Origin: Chromera velia
Lineage: Eukaryota; Sar; Chromeraceae
DNA length: 64,000 nt
Reading direction: 5' to 3'
Assembly: GCA_018398765.1 (NCBI GenBank)
Contig: JAHBMJ010002465.1
Location: forward strand, 16,454-80,453
Shown here: positions 11,621 through 24,700 of the stretch, in pieces
Layout: every line of letters starts with the position of its first letter
Numbering within the stretch: position 1 is the first letter of the stretch
The notes under the pieces: generated by a model
Seen by the model: the letters and a program-made list of their open reading frames with translations, nothing else
Told to the model about the DNA's origin: nothing
Databases searched by the model: none
Program-made: the position numbers and the translations under genes

Positions 11621-11905
11621 TTGGCAGCGCTTCGTGATCTGCTCCTACTGAACGAGGAATTTGGGTAGAGGACAGAAAATACAGTTCCCTGAGAAATTTT
11701 GGTAGCGCTTCGCAATCTGCTCCTACTCAATGGAGATTTTTGGTAGAGGAAGGGAAATGGGGTTCCGTCAAAAATTTTGGCAGGCTGAGCGTTTCGCGGC
11801 GTAGTCCTGATTGATGCTAAATTCAGGTGAAGGCCAGACAAGGGAGTCTGTCAGCGATTTTGACAGCGCTTCACGATCTGGTCCTGTTTGATCTGAATTC
11901 TTCTA
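11621..11905. repeat. four diverged tandem repeats of about 78 bp
   Basis: Units begin at 11621, 11699, 11777 and 11860 with TTGGCAGCGCTTCG-like starts followed by TCTGCTCCTACT-like sequence. The periods are 78, 78 and 83 bp. The third unit is the most altered and the fourth is partial. No long open frame runs through them. Confidence 0.6.
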
Positions 11906-13744
11906 CAGTTTTCTCGTCAAGGGTTTGGCTGAAGGGGGTGGGAGCAAAGGCGTACTTGTGACTGATGGTGTGTAGGTGTAAGCATTGGGGTTCAGGAAGA
12001 CAAGGTCCAGCGATGCGATTCGGGTGCACGTATTTGTGAAGCCATCGGTGTAAGGGTTCTAGTGGTGAAGGAGAACTCGTTCAGGTAGGTCTTTCTATTA
12101 TGGTTGAGGCTCGACTCTCACGGTAAGTCACCACGTGTTCCGCGCTCCTCCTACTCGTAGGTGAACAGGCAGGAGTGGAAACTGGAAGCTAGAGGTCTGC
12201 TTAGGTGAGACGACTCTCAAGAGACTAGAAGGAGTGAAGGTTGTCTACTACTAGTGGATGAATGTATGTACAGGTATTCAGAGCTGTAGTCAATCAGTGT
12301 TCAAGTGTGTTCAAGAGTGTTCCGATTCAGATGTGAGTCAATTTGATTCGATTGAGATGAAAACATGGTTAAATCATCCGCTTGGAAAGACGAGAAAGTT
12401 CAAGAATCTTTGAGAAAGTGATTTTCTTTCATATATGTACTCTAAGTACATACTCAATTAATTGGCTACGTGTGTGTACTTGGAGGATATACTCAGTTAA
12501 TCAGCTAATCGGCTTCAGTGTGTCAGCTCATCATCATCATCATCATACGCCATCGCCATCGGCCTATAAATAGGCGTCTAGCCTTCGGCGGCAACGCACG
12601 ATCGAGGCAGTTCGGTTCTTTACACCAGCAGTTCACTTTAATTTATACTAAATTCAAACCACGATGTTTCTTTTCAAACTTTTCTACTTCCGGAGCAGCA
12701 TGCTTGCGCAATGTCAGCTCAGTCTGATCGATCCTATCTAACACTGGTTCCAGTGTGTTGGTTTCTGTCTCTTCATCCCTGACCAAGTGACTATCCCAAA
12801 TATGTGACTGCAAGCGTGACCTATGTATTACCCCCCTATATACCCGCTGTCTATAATAATACTTTCGTTTTATCATCTCTACTAAGTCTACTTTTATCAC
12901 TTTCATTCCTTCTTATTTGTTAGAGATTGCGTCCGGGGTCGATTGACGACGGCCTTTCACGGCCGCGGACCCAGGGACTTTGGCCTGGGCTCAGCGCGCT
13001 ACAAGCTGTGCAAATCTGCAACACTATAAACTGTGTATGCACCGTATAGGAGAAACTGATCGATCCACGTTGACTTATTCAAGGAGAGGCACATTCGCTC
13101 ATCCTCTCCTCCCCGAACTCTGTTCTGACACGTGAATTCCTTATATTATTACTTCTAGTATATCATTCTAATTGCTAAGAGAATGAGCGTTTTTATCTAA
13201 CATATTTTATATTCTTTTCTTTCTTCATCACGTTCTGAATTAAAATCAAACAATCTTTCAAATACTGCAATACTGCTTATAAGTTCAACATAACAAGGCG
13301 TCCTCAATTAACTTTTTTTTTTTTTTAGGTCAAAAGTTAGGTTCACACTAGGGGTCACATTTTGTGTGGAAAAGTAAGTTTCAGGGTTGAAAGTGATTCT
13401 TTTCCTTTTGGAGGCACTTAAAATAAAAAAATAAAAAAAAATAAAAAAATAATATTACGGCTTATAATTCCCAACTTTTTTTTTCTTTTTTTTTCTATGT
13501 GCGGCGCCTAGAAATCTTATAGATGATCGATTCAATATAACGATGGAATTCTCTTTAAATGAGTGAACCTAGGAGTGAACAAGAGAAATTAATGCCCCCT
13601 GGCTTGGCCGAATGCCAGTTCAGTGAGAGTTTTATTTTATCTTGAATATCTTCTGGCACTGCTTCTGTCAGTCATTCAGATTATGAGCCAAGATCTAGGC
13701 CAAGATTTTCTTTCTAGGAATCTTTCCGTTACTAGACAAACGAT
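11906..13744. other. long spacer without a recognisable gene
   Basis: The spacer contains a short (CAT)6 run at 12529-12546, A/T homopolymers at 13311-13500 and GC-richer sequence near 12920-13010. I see no membrane, enzyme or repeat-protein signature on either strand. The right end probably contains the 3' UTR of the TsaD fusion gene. Confidence 0.4.
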
Positions 13745-15072
13745 CTACATCAAACCAAGTTTTCCAGTAGTGAAAGCAGCTGCAAGCTTCCCTCCGCTTG
13801 TCGTGACGACACTCCGGGGGTCACAGGGTCCAATGGGCCAGCGGGGGAAGACCTCAACGAGTTTGTCGATGTCTTCGTCGGTGCTCTGCTGAGGGGGGGG
13901 CGGCTTGGAGAGGCCGAGCTGAAGCCTCTTGAGGGCAGTCCACGCGACCATCACCCCGTTGTCTGTGCAGAGACGGATTGGGGGGACCAGACAGGGGATG
14001 CTGAACTCCGCAGCGACAGCATCCAGACCCGCCCTCACGGCCTTGTTGGCAGCCACACCTCCTGCGACGACCTGTCAGTGCAGCGAGATGGGCAAAGACG
14101 CAGCCAAAGAGGGTTTCGAAAGAAATGAGAAATGGACGGCTCGATCTGATGTCATGCGAAGCACGAGGAGAGGAGAGCCAGCGAGAAGAACCGGGGGATT
14201 AAAAAACAGAAAAAACATACAGGAAGGCCGGAGGAAGATTTCTTCTCAGGTGGAGGCTGCACAAACACGCAGAAGGAGCGCGAGAGGGTGAGAAGCAGAA
14301 AGACAGTGAAAGGGGAACAGGGAAATAGGTGGAGAAAGAGGGGTTGAGTGAAGACTCACAAGCGCGTTCACGAAAGGTTTACCCTCCTGTCTGCAGTCCT
14401 CCCTGACCCATTCGAGGGCCCTTCTCGTTCTCTGTTGAAGGAAGGCTACAGAGACGCTTTGAAACACCGCAGCCGCATCTGCACGCAACCTCTGGAGGCT
14501 CTCCGAGAACTCTGCCGTCTCCCCCCCCTCTCCGTCTCCCATCATGTCTCTCTTCAGCTTCTCCGTCTCCTTCTCCAACAACGAGGCGACTGACGTTTTC
14601 AGACCTGAACCAGAGAGAGAAAAGCGGGAAGACACAAGTGATTGAGAGAAACAAAGCCGCAGCCTTCAGAGAAAACATCGGACCTCCTTGTTGAACACTG
14701 ACGGAGGAAGTCCAGACAAGACAAAAAGATTTGAGAGGGGAGGGGAACAAGAGAGGTACGGAAAGAAGTTTCTTTCCCGCCCGTCTACCCACCACTGAAG
14801 GAGAAATTGCAGCTGAGCCTGCTGGGTCCGTTTTGCATCGGCATGGTGATCTGAGCCTTCAGGGAGGCGTTCTGGGGGTTCCCTGAGGCTGCGAGTTTTT
14901 CCAGAGCAGGGCCTCCAGGGATCTCCTTGATGTCCATCTGCATGCATGCATGCGCGAACACACAAACAGATAAACAAACAAACAAACAAGGTACACAAGC
15001 AGGGCAACCTTGCGTGCTTTTCGTTGAAAGTGGGGACAGACAGACAAACACATGCAGATACATAAAAACACG

Positions 15073-15117
<45 letters not shown>

Positions 15118-15693
15118 GCACGCACTCAAGTACCCCGCGATAGAAAAAGACGCAGACGTCCGCGTTGACAAAAAGACGGAGAAAGTTTCGTATTGAAACG
15201 GGAAGAGAATACAGCCAGACGCACTCTAGAAGGAAGATGGAGTGCAGAGAGGAGGCAAGGAAGTCAGCCACTGGGAAAGAAACTCATCACGCGATTTCAA
15301 TTCGTCTCAAAGAAAACACGCGTAAAAGAGCCAGAGATTCATGTGACTGATGGTACTTGCCTAACTCGTTTGACGGACTGACTGACTGACTGACCACCCT
15401 GGCCACCTTATCGAAGCACTCCCCTATAGAGTCATCAAGAGTTGTCCCGACCACCTTATGCCGCCCCAGACCCTCGGAGTACACAATCATGTTATGCCCT
15501 CCAGATACCAGCAGCAGCAGGGCAGGGAACTTCACGGGCTCCCTCCTCGGACCCCCTCCCTGGGAAGGGCCGCCTTCCACCTCCACCTCGGGCATGCTGG
15601 TCACAAGCGCGTGGGCCTCCATATGATGCACTGGCACCAGGGGGACCTGGAGTCTTGCAGCCGTCTTCAAGGCGTGACGCACGCCCACCTGCA

Positions 15694-15734
<41 letters not shown>

Positions 15735-18012
15735 GTATTCAGAGAGAGAGATGGAAGGAGGAAGAAGAGACAGGACAGCTGCACGAAGAATGCTCGTGAG
15801 GAAAAAAGAACCCGCAAGACTCGATCAGTCCGTCCTTTCTGTCTCTTTTTTTCTGACAGATAGACCGAAAAGGTGGCAGCCAGGAAAGCAGATTAACAAA
15901 AATAAAGGGTCACGCGACGGGACAGAAAAGCAGGCAGGAAGACTGAGACACTGACAAGTGAAAGAAGCACAAGCACGCATACAGACCTGCAGGCACAGAG
16001 AGAGTCCTGGTCCCACAGTCACCCCAACTGCCGAAAGGGCCACTCGCCCCTCAGACACACCCGCAGCCTGCAGACACCTCTCCACTGTGCCCTCTATCGC
16101 TGCCGCATGGGCTTGTCTGGCCACGTCCGGTTTCACCCCCCCGAATTCCTCGTGCATTCCCTTTTGAGATGCGATCTCATGGGAGAGGATCAAGCCGTCC
16201 GACCTCACCACTGCAGCAGCCGTGTCGTCACACGAACTCTCGATTCCCAGAACCGCAAACGAAGCGTCACTCGAGAACACACCCCCGGAAGAGGAAGAGG
16301 GGGCGTCTGCAGAGAGGGGAGGGGCCGAGCCTGCCTGGCCCCTCCCTCCGCTCAGATCTCTGCGAGGGGCGGGGGGCGCTCCCTTTTCCCTCCAGGCCCG
16401 CAGCTTGGCACTAGAGAAGTCCTCAGAGATGCTCTCGATGCACACCAGCCTGCCGAGACCCTGAGTCCCGATTCCGCTCACAGAAACACTCAGACCTGTA
16501 GACAAACACACAAGCAAAAAGAAAGACAGACAGACAGACTCTATCGTCTTTTCTTTCCTTTTTCTTTGCCTTTCTCTCAGCCAGCCAGACAGGCAGACAG
16601 GCACGCAGGAAACGGATGCACTGCTTGATTTCATGTAATTAGACAAAAGAGACAGACACACGGCCTGTCCTGACAGTCAGACCACGGGGATGGGAATGAC
16701 AGTTGACGAAGGATGGAGACAGCGGCTCGGAAAAGTGAGCGAAGGGATTTATTAATAGAAACACAGTAGGCAGGCCTCCTTTCTTGGCAAAAAATTGTTG
16801 CAAACGCCGGCTGTAAGCATGCATGTCGCTGTGTCAAAAACTGAGAAGGGAAATTGATTCATGTCGTGCATCTCATTGGTAGATCTCAAAACTGCCTGCT
16901 TCCGTAAACTGATTCCCTTCCCATCCTGCACTTCCCTCTCGTCCGTTTCAGAAAGACAACAATGTATGGCTGGACCCTTTGAGAGGAAGACACCGACCTT
17001 TTGAGATTCCCTCCATCACCCCCGTTGGCATTTTGTCTGGCCACTCGATCAAGCACACGTGTTCTCTTAGGGCACAGTCGAAGTCGATGAGCCCCGCCAT
17101 CTTGTCTGCGTTCTTCAGCCTGAAGGGGTCCATGTGGTGGGCAGTCAGGACAGAGGACCGTGGGCTTTTCGGAGAGGAGACGTCCATGGAAGACGAAGAA
17201 GAAGGACCCCCGTCTCCCATCTCCACATCTCCTCCGGGACTCACCCCCCCAGAATCTTTTTGATAGGACAGACAAAGAAGGTAAGAAGGACTGGGCACTT
17301 CAAGAGACCCATTGTCACAGAAACTCCGAATGAACCCCCTTGCTAGAGTCGACTTTCCTGCCCCCAACTGTCCCTTCAGGAGAATGGCCGTGCCCCGATG
17401 TCCGAAGTTCTCTTCCAAAATCTGGCCGAGCTCTTCTGTCTGACTGGAGTCCTCGAGCCAAAGGAGAAAACCGTCAGTGTAAGATTCAGGCAGGGCGTTC
17501 GAAATAGAAGCAAACAAACGCCCCCTTTTGAGGTGCTCTTCTTCCTCATGGACCGCAATCACGGTTTCTTCTCCCCCCTCACCCCTCTCTTCAGGAGACG
17601 GGTCGAAAGAAGGCAGCACATGGAAATGCAGTTGCGGGACCGTCTGTCCCCCACTGGGCCCATTCTGCTGTTTGACTTGAAACCCTGTGGAGTTGGTTGC
17701 CTTCTGCACCGCTCTACAGAGAACTTGGAGATCGATCATGAAGGACGTCCACGCCTCTGCAGGCACGGGCTCTAACAGAGTGGCAACCTCATGCTTCAAG
17801 CAGAGAATGCAGTGACCCCAGCACTCAGGGGCAGGAGCCAGAAGAGCGAAGCTGTGCTCCCTCTCGAACAGTACACCTCCCGCCAAACCTGTGCCCTGTC
17901 TTCGTGAGAGAACATTCTGAGGAAAAAACTTAAACTCTGTCACTGGAAGGGACGCATTTGCGGAGGGATTCTTTTCCTGATCCCTCTTTCGCTTCTTTTC
18001 CTTCTGCAGCAT
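13745..18012 (-). CDS. HIT-TsaE-TsaD fusion, tRNA t6A biosynthesis
   Basis: Six exons: 18012-16998, 16495-15987, 15688-15395, 14937-14793, 14604-14360 and 14071-13745. All junctions fit in phase, giving 844 residues. Residues about 30-135 are a HIT domain with GGQTVPQLHFHVLP; the first His of the triad is Gln127, while His129 and His131 remain. Residues about 190-370 are TsaE: Walker A GQLGAGKST (214-222), SPSY, HMDPFRL and LIEWPD. The first junction joins the end of TsaE to its last strand and a linker. From about 417 comes bacterial-type TsaD (Kae1/Qri7 family): GIESSCDDT, metal motif HHMEAH, SGGHN, FSFSGLKTS, VVAGGVAANKAVR and CTDNGVMVAW. TsaD transfers the threonylcarbamoyl group to A37 of ANN-decoding tRNAs, and TsaE is its ATPase partner in bacteria. 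The N-terminus is Lys/Arg-rich with no clear transit peptide, so the compartment is uncertain. An in-frame TAA lies just upstream of the start. Confidence 0.88.
15073..15731. repeat. (CA)n microsatellites in two introns of the TsaD fusion
   Basis: (CA)n runs at about 15073-15113 and 15698-15731 lie in the introns after exons 3 and 2 respectively. On the coding strand the second forms the (GT)n polypyrimidine-poor stretch directly before an acceptor GTGCAG. Exon 3 (15688-15395) lies between them and is not repetitive. Confidence 0.85.
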
Positions 18013-18760
18013 TTTCGCATCCGCCTGTCCTCTGCGGAGCGTATCCTCTTAATTATGTCTCTCAAAGGAAAGACTCGTCAGGAAGAAAGGAGATAAAGAC
18101 AGCCGAGAGTTTACAGCGACTGGGATCGGATAAATTAGAGACGGCAAATCTTTCTTTGGCACTCTCGAACCTGGAAAGCTTCTGTTTGTTTTTCGAGGAT
18201 CGACGAGGTGCCTGGGCCGACCCCCATTTCTTGGCAGTTTAAAGCAACGTTAGAAACTTGCCATCTGATCTCCTTCTTAATACGGTCGATCCTCCTCAAA
18301 ATTCTCAATTAAAAGACTAGGGAAGAGACTGATTAAGCTAGCAGATCCTTGAATCAAGCTGAATTTTGCGTTGTCCTCACAGAGAACACGCGCGGGCGCG
18401 ATGCGGGCGCGGCACAAAAAAGATCGAAAAGTCCGCGTGCATGTGACAAATCGTGACAAACATGTGACAAACGAATCGCGAACTGAGTGCATGACTGATG
18501 CCAGGCTTTTTGGAGAAAGTTCAATGTCACCTTGGTTGCAATGAATTAACAGACGAAACCCCTATAGAACAGCCAGCGGACCTCATGTTAGTCCGGAGAA
18601 ATCTTCCGATCGCCGGAATGTCCGCCGGATCCTTCAGAAGTTGTGTAGAGTCCATGCGTTGTCGGAGACTGGAAGGAGACTGAGCTGTGCACTTTTTGGT
18701 TAGGGCTCGAAAATTTGTTTTCCTATTTTGTAGATCGTAGTTCTGGTGGTTTAGTCATCT
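18013..18760. promoter_or_regulatory. divergent promoter between the TsaD fusion and synergin genes
   Basis: This 748-bp spacer separates two outward-facing starts. Near its middle are three copies of GTGACAAA at 18441-18473, spaced about 11 bp, next to a GC-rich stretch (GCGCGGGCGCGATGCGGGCGC near 18390-18412). The spacing matches one helical turn, which suggests a cluster of protein-binding sites. That is inference. Confidence 0.4.
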
Positions 18761-21700
18761 ATGCAGGGACAAGATTGGGGCGCATGGCAGACCTCTGGGT
18801 CAGTTTCTGCACTTTGCGTGAAGCAGTCGGTTCTTCGTTTTTTCGCGTTGTTTCGTGAATCCGGCTGTTTTGTCACGGCTTCTTTTTTGTCCTCATCCTT
18901 CTAAATCTTGCCCCTATCTGTTGATCTCTTCAGGAACTGGGCTGCAGGCGGAGGTCAGGTCAATCAGGCGCACCCGTCTTCTCACGAAACCGCTTCCCAT
19001 ACGGGAGGAGGGATGATGAACGGATATCCCCGTGGGCAGTCTCTCTCTCCTCAAGACGCCTTCCAGTCCTACAGAGGGGTGGGGGGCGGGTTCGGGCAGA
19101 CAGCCGGTTCCCCTGCCACACCATATTCGTCTTCCCAGATGGTACAGGGGGGGGGAATGTACATGAACCAGGGGGGCGGGATGCCAAGCAGCACGTCGCC
19201 GTATCTGTCGGGGTATCAGACCCAGCAGCAGGGAGGAGGTATGCAGCAGCAGTCCCAACCCATGCCCGCCAGAAGCACAGCCCCTGCCACCCCCACCGTG
19301 CCCAAATCGACTCTTCCTGTACAGGCTGTGAAGAGTGCGGTTGATGCCCTTCCTCAAGTTGAGCGCATTTGTTACAGGTTTCTGTGGGAGCAGGCAGGTT
19401 GTACACGCACAGGGAACAAACTGCAGGGCCAGGACGCGTTTGACTTCCTGATCCAGTCCGGACTACCGCAAGGATTCCTGGCTGCCGTTTGGGAGGCAGC
19501 GGACTGGCAGAGGAAGCAGAGAGGGTGGCTGGGATGGGACGAATTCGTTGTGGCCATGAGGCTCATCGCACGAGCGCAGGATAGGGCAGGACTTATTCAG
19601 AAAGCCAAGGTTGGTTCGTTGGTTGGTTCTGTAGGGGTGGGAAAAGGCAGAAGAACTACCTTTTTTGACTTTATTGAAAATACTCTTCCGGTCGATTCTC
19701 CTCTGTTCGTTCCCCTTCTCTCTTTCCTGCCCTCCCCGTCCCTTCCACTTCCCTCTTTGATTTTCGCCTTTCCCACTCTCCCTTGTCTGCAGTTCCTTCC
19801 CGATGATAACATTCGAGAAGGCACCTCCCCCCTAACCTACCAGGACCTGAAACTAGAGAACATATTTTCCCCAGACCCCAAGACCCCCCACGTGCCCCAG
19901 GTCCTCCCAAGGTTTCGAAACCTCCACTCGAATCTCCAGCAGTTCGAGAGCCAATTCGCGCACTTCCTTTGTTCCGCCGGCCACGTGCCCCTTCATCCTG
20001 CATACGCAGGTGTGGTACCAGGAGCACAGAGTGCAACCGCAGCCATGCACACACACACCTCTGGTCCCACCACCCAAGGCACCTCAGGTCCATCGGGTGC
20101 CAATAAATGGGACCTGATCACCTCTGCATTCGGAGACGTCGTGCAACCGGGGGGCGGGCCTTCTCAACGGATCTCCTCGCAGCAGCTGCAACACACAGCA
20201 GCAATGCCACAGCCCTCTATGGGAACAGCAGCAGCGTGGCAACAGCAGCCGCAAGTAGGAGGAGCAGGAGGGGGGCTTCCCTCCATGTCCCCCCTAGGCG
20301 GAGTTTCCGCAATGTCCCCCGGCACCTTTCATCAGCCTCCAGGTGCAGGATCGGCAATGTTTGCGTCCCCATCCCCTCCGTCTGCAAGCTGCAGTCCTGC
20401 TGCCTCCCTCTTCCCTACCGCCCCCCAACCCCAAGCCGCCAACGTCAGCCAGCTGCCCCAACTGGCAGCCACCCCCTCCCCTCCTCCGATGGGCGGTCTG
20501 CCTGCATCTGCGAGTGAAGATGACGATTTTGGGTTTGGCGATTTTGTCGCCGTGCCTGCTGCCTCTGCTGCGCCCACAGGCCACTCCCGATCTTCGTCTC
20601 TACAGCAACAGCCTCAACACCAGTCAGAGAAAACAAAAGCCAGAAGCGATTCAGACGATCCATTTGCGTCAATAGACGGGGGGGCAAATCGGGGAGGGAC
20701 ACAGCAACATCAGAAGGAGCAGCCGTCTCCGTTTGCACAGAGCAACCAGGGACAAACAACGGCGGCATTCTCTGTCGTCGATGCTCCCGTGCCCTTGCAG
20801 CAGCCACGGACAGAAAGGGAGATCTCCGATGAATGGGGAGACGCCTTTGTTGCAGCTGCTCCTCCGCCGCCCCCACCTGCAACCGTACAGGCGCCGACAA
20901 GCGCACCATCAGCAAGTCCAAACAATTCATTGGCCCCCCTCCCCCATGCGCATCCCAAAGAACCTGCAGCTTCTCTTCCTGCACCGGCACCAGCCACAGA
21001 TGAAGAGGACGACTGGGGTGACTTCACTGCCTCCATGCCTCAGAGCCAGCCTGCACCCCCTGCTCCTCCTGCTCCAGCTCCGCCACCACCCTCTCAGCGG
21101 CTGTTCGGTGCCTTCGACGACCTCGTTGCACAGAGCGGCAGTGCTACTGCAAGCACAGCAGTCCCTGTACTGTCTGCAGGTGTGTCCCATGGAACTCAAC
21201 AGCCGCCCTCCGAGGCAGAGGCAGAGAGTACCGCAGTGACCAGAGCGGCGGCAGAGCCCGGGGGGCCGTCTCTCTCCTCTCACGCCTTCTCTTCCTTAAA
21301 CATGGGCACAGAGGGGGCACACCCCACAGCAGAATGGACCTCCCATCTTCAGCAGCACAGCCAGGCAGAGGCAGGGGCAGGGGGGGATCAGCTAGGTCAA
21401 GCAGATTTTGGGGTCTCTTTGGCCCAGATGGACTTTGAGATGCACTCCCCCCCCGCATCTCATGCGGGCACCAATCTGCCTAATCCTTCACCGCAGGCAG
21501 AGAGCGATTTTGTTTTAGGCCATCAGGGAAGATTTGCATTCGCATTCCCTCCTGCGGCGGGAGAGGAGTCAGTGACAAAGCCGCCTGCTGAAAAAGCAGC
21601 TGCAGAGCAGACGCAGGCAGTCGCCCATGCAGGCGGCATGTCAGGGGATTCTCCGGCCTCGCCATTCGGCGACGATGTGCCGGTACAAGCGCAGAATGCA

Positions 21701-24700
21701 AATAGTTTACAGGGGGTTGGTGGGTCGCACATAGGGGGTGCAAGTGAAAGTGTTGCAGATAAGAAAGATGACTTCTTCAGTTTGGGCGGAGGGGGAAATG
21801 CAGCGGGTGTGCAGAGGGCCGCCGAGACCGGGCGGGATTTTTTTGAGGAGACGGGGGGGTTTGGGGCAGGGGGGGGCAGTGGGGATTTTGGAGATTTCAT
21901 GGGAGCCGGCCTGAACGACGCGGACTTTGGGGACTTCCGTGGGGCCATGGACGGAGTGGATGAGGGTGAGGCACCCCCCCCCCCTCCACCTCCACCGCCC
22001 AGGCCGGAAAAGGGGGGGGAAAGTGGCGCATCATCAGCGTCGGCAGGGGGTGGTGTTTCTTCAGGTTTTGTTTTTGATGGGCTCGGGGAAGAAGTCGGAG
22101 AGAAAGACTTGGTGGGGGGTCTTGACGTCGGGGACGAACCTTTTGAATTTGTGTCCTCGTCTGGTCCCCCTGTAGACAAGGGGGAAGAGGGACTAGTGGG
22201 GGGGGGGGATTCCCCTTTTGGGGATTTCCAAGTTGGGGGTGCGGACAGTTCTCTGAACAGAGAAGAGTCGCCCTTTGGGGACTTTAATTCATTCCCTGCT
22301 CCTGCACCTGCTTCTTCTTCTTCTTCTGCACAGGAGACGGGAGGGTCTCCGTTTGGAGATTTCCCGACGGGGGCATCAACAGGGATGCAGGTTGTCCAGC
22401 AAAACAGTGGGGAGTGGGGGGCGTTTGAGGGAGGTGGTGCTCTAGCAGCAAAAGAGAAGACACCACCATTGTCTCCAAAAGCTAGCAGAAAGAAACCCCC
22501 TCCGCCTCCCCCACCTTCAGACCCACCCCCGCCCCGCCGAGAAGTGTCCCCCGTTCCTTCTCGTTTCTCGGCTTTTGAGGGTCTCGTGACTTGCCTGGAT
22601 CCGAGCGCAGATTCGAAAGGAAGTGGGAAGGGGGGGGCAGATTCTAGTCAAGACAAGTGGGCCGATTTGTTTGCGTTAGGAGAGGAGGACGGCACGGGAG
22701 CGTCGGGGTCTTCCGACGCTGTTTGTCGTGGGTTGACTTTTCTGCGTACTGCCATGAAGAGATACGATGAGGATTTGACCTTTCTTGAGAAGAACGCCAC
22801 AGGTGCCAATGAGACAGAGGAGAGTCAAAGGGGGGCAGTCATGGGATTGAGGTCAGTCTGTCTCTAGCAAGAGCAACGAACTCTGTGTGACGGGGGCAGA
22901 GGGGGAATGAGAGGTCATGTGTGTGAGTACCTGGGAGATCGGTCGCGTGTGGATGCGTCGCTGAGGTGCAGCTTTTTGATTGTGAAGTTGGTTGGGGCTT
23001 GCTTCGGTCTCCGGAAGTTTCCTCTTGTTCTGATCGCCCCCTTACGGAATATTTCTGAGCTCACTTTCTTCCTTCATTCAGAAAAGCCCCCTCTTTTTTT
23101 TGTGCATATATTCCCAATTCAATTCAATTCAATGTATTCTTTCAACGTTCCCCCCTCCCACTGCAAGTAGATGTGGGTTTGTCATTGTGCAGGCTATGGA
23201 CAGAGGCCGTCGCTGCTGCCTGCATTTATTTTCATACAGAATTTCTTTTCATACATGCATGAAAATAAATGAGTGCAGGCTATGGACAGAGGCCGTCGCT
23301 GCTGCCAAGGCCCGAGGGGACGGGTGGACAGCAGGGGTGATCGCGCGGCTAGGGGCGGTGGGAGAGGGTCTAGGAGAAGTGACGTTGGAGTGTGTGGGGG
23401 CACTGGAAGCGGCAGCGACGAAGAGCACGGAGGTAGGTCAGCGGGTTGCACGGAAGGAAGGAAGGAAGGAAGGAGGGAAGGAAGGAAGGAAGGAAGGAAG
23501 GAATCGTTGATTGGTGTCGTTGCAGACGGGGGAAAGAAGGATAACAAAGCTGTTTGCCTCAGTCTTGCCCTGTCTTCATTGACTCCTCAATGGGACAAGG
23601 AGGCCAAAAGGAAGCCACCGAACAAGCACGAGAACGAGAGATGCTCAAACAAACAGACAGACAGACACACAGAGGGACAGAGAGAGAGAGAGAGAGAGAG
23701 AGAGCGCAAAGAGGCAGGGAGGGATGAAGAAAAAAAAAAACAGGGGTGAGAAATAGGAAAGGGACAGAAAAAACAAGGCACACCGACGCAGCAGAAGTTC
23801 CTTTCCTGCCGGTTTCAGAGATTGCAACCTCCTTTCGACTGATGCATTTTCCTCTTTGACCCCTCCCTCCCCTCACAGTTCTTTCTTCCTTTCTTCTGTT
23901 CCCCTCCTCTCTGCTTCTGCAGGGACGTTCTCCCAAGTCCCCCTCCCGCTCTCCGAAGTCACCCAAGGGAAAGGGAAAAGACAAAACCGACTCGTCCCCC
24001 TCCTCAAGGCCCTCCTCTGCCCTCTCTGTCACTCCTCTCTCCTCTGCCGATGCTGCCGCTCTCCTCGCCTCTGATCAGTTCAAGGCCTTCCTGACCGGTC
24101 TCAGAGGGCTCCACAGAGTCCTCTGGCGACTCTTTACTGCCTCTGCCCCCTTCCTCCAACCTGCACAGTCGAGTACGGTGGGGGGAGGGGAGGAGAAGCA
24201 CCTTGCAGATGCTGCAGTGCAGACGGAAGAGAGCCTGCTCAAGGCAGGGGGGGCGTGGGTGCGGCTTGTGAAGACTCTGAGGGCACTTCTCGGAGACGCG
24301 CCTGCAGTCTCAACCCTGCCCTCTCTTCCCTCTCGACAGCAGACTGTCCGACTGCCCCCACTATCCCACTGGGTCCTGGTGGTCGGGGGGGGAAAGGGAA
24401 AAGACTCCCACCCTTTCTTTTTTGAGGCAGAGCTTCATGACGCACGCAACGGCATGACGTTCTCCTTAAAGGAGGCCGCGGCACTTCTTGTAAAGAGAAG
24501 AGTCCCGGTGCAAGATGGAGGCAGTCTGAAGAGCCTGATGCCCCTCGGTCCCCCTGCAGAGAAATGCGCCTTCTGTCTCCTTCCCGCGGTGCCGTCCCTC
24601 TTCTCGGACAGCGCCGATCTAATGGCAAGAAGTTGCAACTGGCGCGGAATCCGTGTCCATCTGGTATGTGCCAATGTTTTGGAAACCTACTGTGAAAGTC

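Noticed and set aside
12529-12546. (CAT)6 giving a His run
   Set aside because: It is a short simple repeat without a supported reading frame.
12917-13020. GC-richer stretch resembling an LTR or primer-binding site
   Set aside because: No paired long terminal repeat or coding part of a retroelement was found around it.
20107-21458. Several open frames of 100-180 codons inside the synergin region
   Set aside because: They are shadows in other frames of a GC-rich, low-complexity coding exon; only the frame with EH and GDF motifs is supported.
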